Source of the DNA: an uncultured Succinatimonas sp.
GTDB taxonomy: Bacteria; Pseudomonadota; Gammaproteobacteria; Enterobacterales; Succinivibrionaceae
Direction of reading: 5' to 3'
Length of the DNA stretch: 12,249 nt
Assembly: GCA_905201175.1 (NCBI GenBank)
Contig: CAJKNC010000048.1
Span: 1-12,249 of the forward strand
The notes beneath the pieces are model-generated. The model made no database searches. It was not told the DNA's origin and saw nothing but the letters and a program-made list of their open reading frames with translations. The position numbers and the translations under genes were made by a program. Shown in pieces: positions 7,204-12,249 of the stretch (within the stretch, counting starts at the first letter, position 1; every line of letters starts with the position of its first letter).

Positions 7204-8303
7204 GTCTTTATATACATTATCCGTGGTGCAGGCGCAAATGCCCGTATTGTGACTTTAACTCGCATGTAAAGCCTGATATGCAGGCTTTAGACGAAAGTTA
7301 TCTTAAGGCTTTGCTTGCAGATTATAAATCCTTAGAGCCATATATAGGTGAGCGCGATTTTATTTCTATTTATTTCGGCGGAGGTACGCCTTCTTTATTT
7401 GCGCCTAAGCTTATGGGGAAGCTTTTAGAGGCTTTGGCAGACAAAATTTCTGCAGCAACTGAAATTTCTATGGAAGCAAATCCGGGCACAGTTGACTATA
7501 AGAAGCTCTGTGAATATCGAGCCTTAGGAGTGAATCGCTTAAGTCTGGGAGTGCAGAGCTTTAATGACCATTCCTTAAAGCGCTTAGGCCGTATTCACAA
7601 TGCAGAAACGGCAAAAGAGGCCTGTAAGCTAGCCCTCAAAGCGGGTTTTGATAATTTTAATATAGATATTATGCACGGCCTTCCCGATCAAAGTTTAAAG
7701 GAGGCTATGGCTGATTTGGATATTGCTGCAGGCTTAGGCTGTGAGCATCTTTCGTGGTATGAGCTTACCTTAGAGGAAGATACCGTATTTGGCAAGCATC
7801 CTCCGCGTTTGCCTGATGAAGAAATTTTAGCCGATATTGAGGAATCAGGCTTTATTTTTTTAGAAGAGCAGGGCTTTAAGCGCTATGAGATATCAGGCTT
7901 CTTTAAGAATAAGCCTTGCAGGCATAATTTAAACTACTGGTATTTTTATGATTATGCCGGTATTGGCGCTGGTGCTCATTCTAAGTTTTTTATGCATGGA
8001 AATACGTACCGACGTTCAAATATTGAGGATCCTAAAGCTTTTATAGAAGGTAAAAATCAAGAGGTTTATTTAGTGCCTGCAGCAGAAGTTCCCTTTGAAT
8101 TTATGCTAAATCGTTTACGTGTATTTAATCATATTAATCTAGATGAATTTACTAAAACCACAGCTTTAGATAAAGAAATTATCATGCCTAAGCTTAGAGA
8201 AGCTCAAAAATTAGGCCTTTTAGATTTTGATGAAAATTCTTATTTTTTAACTTCTTTTGGCAAAAGAATGCTCAATGACATCTTGGAATTGTTTTTAGAG
8301 TAG
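7191..8303 (+). CDS. hemW: radical SAM heme chaperone HemW
   Basis: HemW is a radical SAM protein long annotated as oxygen-independent coproporphyrinogen oxidase; it is now regarded as a heme chaperone for respiratory enzymes. At 370 residues it matches E. coli HemW (378). The 4Fe-4S cluster motif is C13-xxx-C17-xx-C20, followed by the SAM-binding GGGTPS (64-69), MEANPGT (94-100), LSLGVQSF (117-124) and MHGLPDQ (161-167). The heme-binding HNLNYW motif (245-250), which separates HemW from true HemN, is present, and the C-terminal HemW domain ends in LELFLE. It lacks the extra N-terminal region of HemN. The start lies inside the end of rdgB with no strong ribosome site, so translation is probably coupled. 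No hairpin-plus-T-run terminator follows. Confidence 0.95.
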   Translation: MLPLSLYIHYPWCRRKCPYCDFNSHVKPDMQALDESYLKALLADYKSLEPYIGERDFISIYFGGGTPSLFAPKLMGKLLEALADKISAATEISMEANPGTVDYKKLCEYRALGVNRLSLGVQSFNDHSLKRLGRIHNAETAKEACKLALKAGFDNFNIDIMHGLPDQSLKEAMADLDIAAGLGCEHLSWYELTLEEDTVFGKHPPRLPDEEILADIEESGFIFLEEQGFKRYEISGFFKNKPCRHNLNYWYFYDYAGIGAGAHSKFFMHGNTYRRSNIEDPKAFIEGKNQEVYLVPAAEVPFEFMLNRLRVFNHINLDEFTKTTALDKEIIMPKLREAQKLGLLDFDENSYFLTSFGKRMLNDILELFLE

Positions 8304-8383
8304 AAGCTGCTTTATTTCTTATGCTGTAAAGTAATTTTATATATATATGGCTATCTCTTTATGGATAAGAAACAATTGCAGAC

Positions 8384-8389
8384 TATAAT
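8384..8389 (+). promoter_or_regulatory. candidate -10 element, distal rnr promoter
   Basis: A perfect TATAAT. The hexamers 17-18 bases upstream (ATGGAT, TATGGA) match the -35 consensus poorly and there is no extended -10 TG. AAGGAAG at 8394-8400 follows, but no start codon stands at a suitable distance. Confidence 0.25.
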
Positions 8390-8519
8390 TTATAAGGAAG
8401 TTATTTCACAAAGATATATGATGAAACAGGCGGCATATTTTTACAGAGAGATTTATTAAGCTTAAAGCGCATGCAAATGCTCTGTGAAATTAGAGGCAGG
8501 AGCGTTTGAAATTTTAAAT

Positions 8520-8574
8520 TTTTCTTATGATAAATGCCGTTATTCTGCATGTTGTAGAATAAGAAATAAGAAAA
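8520..8574. repeat. nested inverted repeat in the rnr leader
   Basis: The outer arms TTTTCTTAT (8520-8528) and ATAAGAAAA (8566-8574) are perfectly complementary over 9 bases. Inside them a second stem pairs 8540-8548 with 8554-8562 (9 bp including one G-U pair) around the 5-base loop ATGTT. No T run follows directly on either strand, so it does not look like a standard terminator. Confidence 0.5.
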
Positions 8575-8598
8575 TATTTTTTGATAAATTTTAATCAT

Positions 8599-8649
8599 CA
8601 AAGCACAAGCGCTCAAGATGTGCTCGCATATCAAAGGATGAGTGCTTTG
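8599..8649. repeat. inverted repeat with an alternative inner pairing
   Basis: CAAAGCAC (8599-8606) and GTGCTTTG (8642-8649) are perfect 8-base complements 35 bases apart. The left arm can instead pair GCACA (8603-8607) with TGTGC (8619-8623), so two structures exclude each other. That is the pattern of a switching leader, though both stems are short. Confidence 0.35.
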
Positions 8650-8732
8650 GCAAAAATAAAATTACTGCTAAATAGAAGCGGAAAGTCAAAGCAGATATAA
8701 AAATATAATAGAAAATATACAGATAGCTTAGC

Positions 8733-8770
8733 TTTCCTATTTAGTGCATGATGTAAACTGCACTAGGAAG
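8733..8770 (+). promoter_or_regulatory. hairpin just upstream of rnr, sequestering an alternative ribosome site
   Basis: AGTGCA (8743-8748) pairs perfectly with TGCACT (8759-8764) across a 10-base loop. After a 4-base bulge the stem continues with TTCCT (8734-8738) against AGGAA (8765-8769), plus a T-G pair. The right arm contains AGGAAG, which would be the ribosome site of the TTG codon at 8776. The hairpin could thus set which rnr start is used, or act in RNA stability. Confidence 0.4.
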
Positions 8771-8834
8771 CAGCTTTGCGGCTTTACCTTATTAACTTGA
8801 AGTTAAGCAAGGATATTAAAACTGCTTATAGCTT

Positions 8835-8839
8835 AGGGG
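8835..8839 (+). promoter_or_regulatory. rnr ribosome binding site favouring ATG 8845
   Basis: AGGGG stands 5 bases before ATG 8845. It supports that ATG over the TTG at 8776, which has its own AGGAAG 5 bases upstream but is a rarer start codon. Confidence 0.55.
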
Positions 8840-8844
8840 TTACT

Positions 8845-11385
8845 ATGCAAAATACACAAAAAGATCAAATCAAAAAGCTTCTGCAGCTTAAAACCGCACC
8901 TAAAGGTGATATCGCTACGGATATTAAAGTAGCTTTATATGTGGTGGCCTGCCTTTACCAATTTAATTTTAATAATGTCAGTAAATTAGGCATGTGTGCG
9001 CAGCTTTTAGGGGCTGTAGGCTTTAAGGGGCATATTGCTGATTACGGCATCGGCGAATATAAGCAGATCTTAAATGAATTAGTTGCCGCAGGCTCATTGG
9101 TATCTTTGGGCAATTTTGATGTTTATGCAGCGCCAGAGCAGATTGTTAGTCTTAAAGCTGAGGTTAGGGCTAAGGAGATTGACGGAGCTTTGGGCAAAAA
9201 TAAGATTTATACCTTCTTTATTAGAACAGATAAGGGAGAGGAATTAAATCTTTTTAGCAATATTCAGATCCTGCCTCATGATGAGGTAGAAGTATTCTCT
9301 ATTAAGGGCTCAGATAAGGCCTATGTGAATCGTCTGATCAAAAAGCGCTTATGTGTATTAGGTCGTTTGCAGTCTATAGGCACTAATGAGCGTTATGCTC
9401 GGTTAATGCCTGATGAGCCTAATTTACAGGGATTGGAATTTTCCTTCATAACTAAAGCTGACCTGAATGGGGCTAAATCTGGCGATATTGTAATTGCTGA
9501 AATTATTAAGCGTACCGGCAGAGGCTTTATGGTTAAGGTGCAGCAGGTAGTACATGACATCGGCAATCTCAATAATGTGATTGTAATGGCGGTGCTGCGC
9601 AATGATATTCCTAATACCTGGCCTGAAAATTTATCGAGAGTTTTGCCCCGCATACCAAGTGTAGTTAAAAAAGAAGAAACTGCAGGCCGTGTAGATTTAA
9701 GAGATCTGCCTTTAGTTACTATTGATGGCGAGGATGCCCGCGATTTTGATGATGCAGTTTATTGCAAAGCTGAAGGAAAGAAATGGCGTCTGTTTGTTTC
9801 GATTGCTGATGTATCTTATTATGTTCGCCCGGGCACTCTGATAGATAAGGAAGCAGTATTCCGTTGTAATAGCTGCTATTTCCCTAATTATGTGATTCCG
9901 ATGCTCCCCGAAAAGCTCAGCAACGGCATTTGTTCGCTTAATCCTAATGTTGACAGGTTATGCATGACTTGCGAAATGATCATCAATGCTAAGGGGCAGA
10001 TTGAGAACTACCGCTTCTATCCTGCCGTGATGCGCTCTCATGCTCGCCTTACTTATACAGAAGCTTGGAAAATGATTTCTGAGGGAGTTTCAGATATTCC
10101 TGAGCATCAAGGCCTAGTTTCTGATGTAAAAGAACTTTATAAGCTTTACGGAGCTTTAAAGGCCGATCGCAAGAGACGCGGCGGCATTAGCATTGAAAGC
10201 GAGGAATTGCATTTTATTTTCAATGAGAAAATGGAGATCGTCGGTGTACAGCCATTAGTGCGCAATGATGCACATATGCTTATCGAAGAATGCATGATTG
10301 CAGCTAACGTGGCTGCTGCGACTTTTGTTTCTGAACATAATTATGAGACTCTCTATCGTATTCATGCTAAGCCTCCGATTAAGAAATTAGGGCTTTTAGC
10401 CGGACAATTAGCTCGTTTTGGACTGAGTTTAACCGGAGGAGAGGAGCCTACTTCTCAGGACTTTGCCAAACTTGCACAGGCTATTGAAAATCGAGAAGAT
10501 AAAAAGGTTATCAGTGAATTTATCCTGCGCAGCATGGCAAAGGCTGAATATTCTCCGCAGAATATAGGCCACTTCGGCTTAGCCTTGCAGAAGTATGCCC
10601 ATTTTACCTCTCCAATTCGCCGCTATGCAGATCTGCAGCTGCATAGAGTGATTAAATTTATCCTGGAGAAAGAGGAGCATGCGTGGGGCAAGATTGGAGC
10701 TCGCTATTATAATAAGCCTGAGCTGCTAGCTTTGGGGACTAGATGTACAGAGAGAGAATTAGCTGCTGATACTGCCGAACGAGAGGTTGATGCACAGTTA
10801 GCCTGTGTTTATGCACAGAAATTTATAGGCGAAGTCGTAGAAGGCACAATCACGGGCTGCTCATCTTTTGGACTGTTTGTGCATTTAGATGCTATCGGTG
10901 CTGACGGCATGGTTTATATAGGCAATTTCTCAAGCTATATGAATTACAATGCCGTAAATCAGACTCTGGTGGATAGCTATAATAAAGTATATGCAATTGG
11001 CGATAAAATTAAAGTTATTGTTGGAGCTGTAGATGTTAATGAGCGCAAAATTGATCTGCTGCCTTTATCTAATCGCCCTAATAAGGCTCAATTGCGCAAG
11101 GGACGCGATAAACAGCTAGCTCAGCAGGAGCGTTTGCGGCAATTAGATGAAAATGTAAATAAAGAAGATCTTTTTGATAAGATAGCAAATATTTCCCGAG
11201 CTCAGGAAGCTCAAGCTCAAGATGAGGCTCCTAGAAAAATTCACGTAAGTGACGACTGGGGGGATGAGTTGCTAATGTCAAAGCATTACGCCAATCCTCT
11301 AAAAATGCCGGACTCTGCCTTTGAAAATATCGGAGTCCTCAATGGCAGCGCATCTAAAGCTAAGAAGAAAAAACGTAAGAACTAA
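8845..11385 (+). CDS. rnr: ribonuclease R
   Basis: RNase R is a processive 3'-to-5' exoribonuclease that degrades structured RNA, including rRNA and mRNA fragments and trans-translation targets. From ATG 8845 the protein has 846 residues (E. coli 813). It has a winged-helix-like N-terminus (about 20-95), a poorly conserved cold-shock region, and the RNB catalytic domain from about 280. The RNB domain shows AGRVDLRDLPLVTIDGED and RDFDD, giving metal ligands D294, D300, D302 and D303, then YFPNYVIPMLPE, GHFGLAL and YAHFTSPIRRYADL. An S1 domain follows (about 660-740), then a basic tail ending KKKKRKN, as in the E. coli protein. An upstream TTG at 8776 with a good ribosome site would add 23 residues that do not resemble the family. 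rlmB follows after 12 bases, a pairing conserved in gammaproteobacteria. Confidence 0.95.
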   Translation: MQNTQKDQIKKLLQLKTAPKGDIATDIKVALYVVACLYQFNFNNVSKLGMCAQLLGAVGFKGHIADYGIGEYKQILNELVAAGSLVSLGNFDVYAAPEQIVSLKAEVRAKEIDGALGKNKIYTFFIRTDKGEELNLFSNIQILPHDEVEVFSIKGSDKAYVNRLIKKRLCVLGRLQSIGTNERYARLMPDEPNLQGLEFSFITKADLNGAKSGDIVIAEIIKRTGRGFMVKVQQVVHDIGNLNNVIVMAVLRNDIPNTWPENLSRVLPRIPSVVKKEETAGRVDLRDLPLVTIDGEDARDFDDAVYCKAEGKKWRLFVSIADVSYYVRPGTLIDKEAVFRCNSCYFPNYVIPMLPEKLSNGICSLNPNVDRLCMTCEMIINAKGQIENYRFYPAVMRSHARLTYTEAWKMISEGVSDIPEHQGLVSDVKELYKLYGALKADRKRRGGISIESEELHFIFNEKMEIVGVQPLVRNDAHMLIEECMIAANVAAATFVSEHNYETLYRIHAKPPIKKLGLLAGQLARFGLSLTGGEEPTSQDFAKLAQAIENREDKKVISEFILRSMAKAEYSPQNIGHFGLALQKYAHFTSPIRRYADLQLHRVIKFILEKEEHAWGKIGARYYNKPELLALGTRCTERELAADTAEREVDAQLACVYAQKFIGEVVEGTITGCSSFGLFVHLDAIGADGMVYIGNFSSYMNYNAVNQTLVDSYNKVYAIGDKIKVIVGAVDVNERKIDLLPLSNRPNKAQLRKGRDKQLAQQERLRQLDENVNKEDLFDKIANISRAQEAQAQDEAPRKIHVSDDWGDELLMSKHYANPLKMPDSAFENIGVLNGSASKAKKKKRKN

Positions 11386-11397
11386 TGGATTAAAATA

Positions 11398-12165
11398 ATG
11401 CGTATTCAAAAAAATAAAAAATCAAACCGCGAGATCATTTATGGTATCAATGCTGTAGCCGGAGCCATTGAGACTATGCCGGAGAAGATCACTGCAGCTT
11501 GGATCGTAAAAGGGCGCGAAGAAGATCGGCGCATCAGCAGCATTGAGAAAGCTTTATTGCAAAATGGCATCAAGCCGCAAATTGCCATGCGCCATTTTTT
11601 AGATGAGAAGACGGAGAATGGCGTACATCAGGGCGTAGTGCTGGAAATTTTAGCTTCAGCCCCTAAGGGAGATAAGTATCTTGCTGATTTGCTTTTACAG
11701 TTAGAAGATCAAAATCAGCTTTATCTGGTTTTAGATGGAGTTACCGATCCGCGCAATTTAGGAGCTGCTATGCGCTCTGCTTGGGCTTTCGGCGTAAATG
11801 CAGTAATTGTTCCTAAAGATAATTCTGCTCCTTTAACTCCGGTTGCCAGAAAAGCTGCAGACGGAGCTGCTGAGGCTGTGCCGTTAATTGCGGTGACCAA
11901 TTTAGCGCGTACCTTAGAGCTTCTAAAGGAGCACAATATCGAGGTTATAGGTCTTGCAGGCGAGTCAGATGCTGATATTCAGCAGTACGATTTTCAAAAG
12001 CGTACGGCTTTAGTAATGGGATCTGAGGAAAGCGGCATGAGACATTTAACCCGGGAAAAATGCGATGCTACTGTTAAAATCCCTATGTCCGATGGGGTTG
12101 AATCTTTAAATGTCTCTGTAGCTGCCGGCATTGCTTTATACGAAGTTAAGCGTCAGCTGCAATAA
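11398..12165 (+). CDS. rlmB: 23S rRNA (guanosine-2251-2'-O)-methyltransferase
   Basis: RlmB is a SPOUT-class (SpoU/TrmH) enzyme that uses S-adenosylmethionine to methylate the 2'-hydroxyl of G2251 in the peptidyl-transferase P-loop of 23S rRNA. The protein has 255 residues (E. coli 243); the excess is a short basic N-terminal extension before IYGINAV (14-20). The N-terminal substrate-binding domain (about 12-85) includes GVHQGVV (75-81). The knot-forming catalytic domain carries motif 1 DPRNLGAAMRSA (117-128; N120, R126), motif 2 LVMGSEESGM (205-214; E210) and motif 3 ESLNVSVAAG (235-244). The ribosome site is weak (GGA at 11387-11389), so expression probably depends on translation of rnr just upstream. 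Confidence 0.95.
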   Translation: MRIQKNKKSNREIIYGINAVAGAIETMPEKITAAWIVKGREEDRRISSIEKALLQNGIKPQIAMRHFLDEKTENGVHQGVVLEILASAPKGDKYLADLLLQLEDQNQLYLVLDGVTDPRNLGAAMRSAWAFGVNAVIVPKDNSAPLTPVARKAADGAAEAVPLIAVTNLARTLELLKEHNIEVIGLAGESDADIQQYDFQKRTALVMGSEESGMRHLTREKCDATVKIPMSDGVESLNVSVAAGIALYEVKRQLQ

Positions 12166-12189
12166 CTCCTTTTATTAAATGAAAAAGCG

Positions 12190-12246
12190 CTGTTTGTAGT
12201 ATGGCCCCAGAAATTGATCACTTAAGTTTCTAGGTCATACTAACAG
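12190..12246. repeat. long imperfect inverted repeat at the window edge
   Basis: TAGTATG (12197-12203) pairs with CATACTA (12236-12242), and the stem continues outward with CTGT/ACAG (12190-12193, 12243-12246) past a 3-base bulge. Inward, GCC pairs with GGT (with a G-U pair) and AGAAA (12209-12213) pairs with TTTCT (12227-12231). No T run follows, so it does not look like the rlmB terminator. It could be a small dispersed repeat or the end of an insertion sequence lying outside the window. Confidence 0.45.
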
Positions 12247-12249
12247 AAT

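Larger units (their letters stand above)
8304..8844 (+). other. long non-coding region with inverted repeats; probable rnr leader
   Basis: I find no convincing protein, tRNA or rRNA gene in these 541 bases. A perfect -10 hexamer TATAAT sits at 8384-8389 (poor -35) and another at 8704-8709 (poor -35). Between them and rnr lie nested or long-range inverted repeats at 8520-8574, 8599-8649 and 8733-8770. If transcription starts near 8396, rnr would have a leader of over 370 bases. The region could also be the remains of a lost gene or hold a small RNA; the sequence alone does not decide. Confidence 0.5.

Noticed and set aside
8304..8340. Terminator directly after hemW
   Set aside because: Only a 5-bp AT-rich pairing (CTTTA/TAAAG) with a loose T-rich tail is present, too weak to call.
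8418..8459. Short frame MMKQAAYFYREIY as an rnr leader peptide
   Set aside because: The nearest ribosome site (AAGGAAG, 8394-8400) is 17 bases from the ATG, and there is no run of regulatory codons or a coupled terminator.
8580..8602. FNR-like inverted repeat TTTGAT...ATCAAA
   Set aside because: The half-sites are separated by 11 bases between TTGAT and ATCAA, where FNR needs 4.
8401..8634. 77-residue open frame on the minus strand in the rnr leader
   Set aside because: The composition is low in complexity and rich in I, K, L, N and S, as expected from translating AT-rich DNA. No family motif is recognisable and it overlaps the inverted repeats.
8638..8700. 20-codon frame starting MSALAKIK upstream of rnr
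   Set aside because: The only purine-rich stretch touches the ATG directly, too close to act as a ribosome site. Nothing in the peptide is recognisable.

Overview
The window looks like chromosomal DNA from an AT-rich gammaproteobacterium. The evidence is two gene pairs that sit together in enteric and related gammaproteobacteria (rdgB-hemW, which overlap here, and rnr-rlmB, 12 bases apart) and proteins that read like close relatives of the E. coli versions. The low GC content, a TTT-type carboxylate transporter and a sialidase-fold protein would suit a host-associated, partly anaerobic lineage such as the Succinivibrionaceae. That placement is an inference from memory, not a search result.

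Layout. Bases 1-302 are AT-rich non-coding DNA upstream of an operon. Bases 303-4305 (+) hold a four-gene transport operon: a cytoplasmic BNR/Asp-box (sialidase-fold) protein, then the periplasmic binding protein (TctC/Bug), small membrane subunit (TctB) and large membrane subunit (TctA) of a tripartite tricarboxylate transporter. A strong hairpin at 4314-4333 separates tctA from the convergent peroxiredoxin gene ahpC (4366-4929, -). Divergent from ahpC, across a 182-base control region with two Fur-box-like palindromes, is a flavoprotein of the dihydrolipoamide dehydrogenase family (5112-6533, +). It keeps the FAD fold but has lost the redox-active disulfide. Next come rdgB (house-cleaning nucleotide pyrophosphatase) and hemW (radical SAM heme chaperone). 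A non-coding stretch of about 540 bases with several inverted repeats (8304-8844) precedes rnr (RNase R) and rlmB (23S rRNA Gm2251 methyltransferase). The last 80 bases hold an imperfect long hairpin that the window edge may cut.

How the genes may work together. The first operon plausibly imports an anionic, probably sugar-acid-like, compound at the cost of an ion gradient. The sialidase-fold protein has no signal peptide, so it would act on the compound after uptake. ahpC and the degenerate flavoprotein share a control region, which suggests linked regulation under peroxide or metal stress. The flavoprotein cannot be a normal thiol-disulfide reductase. rdgB, hemW, rnr and rlmB are conserved housekeeping genes. 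The least explained items are the sialidase-fold/TTT pairing, the disulfide-less flavoprotein and the structured leader of rnr.
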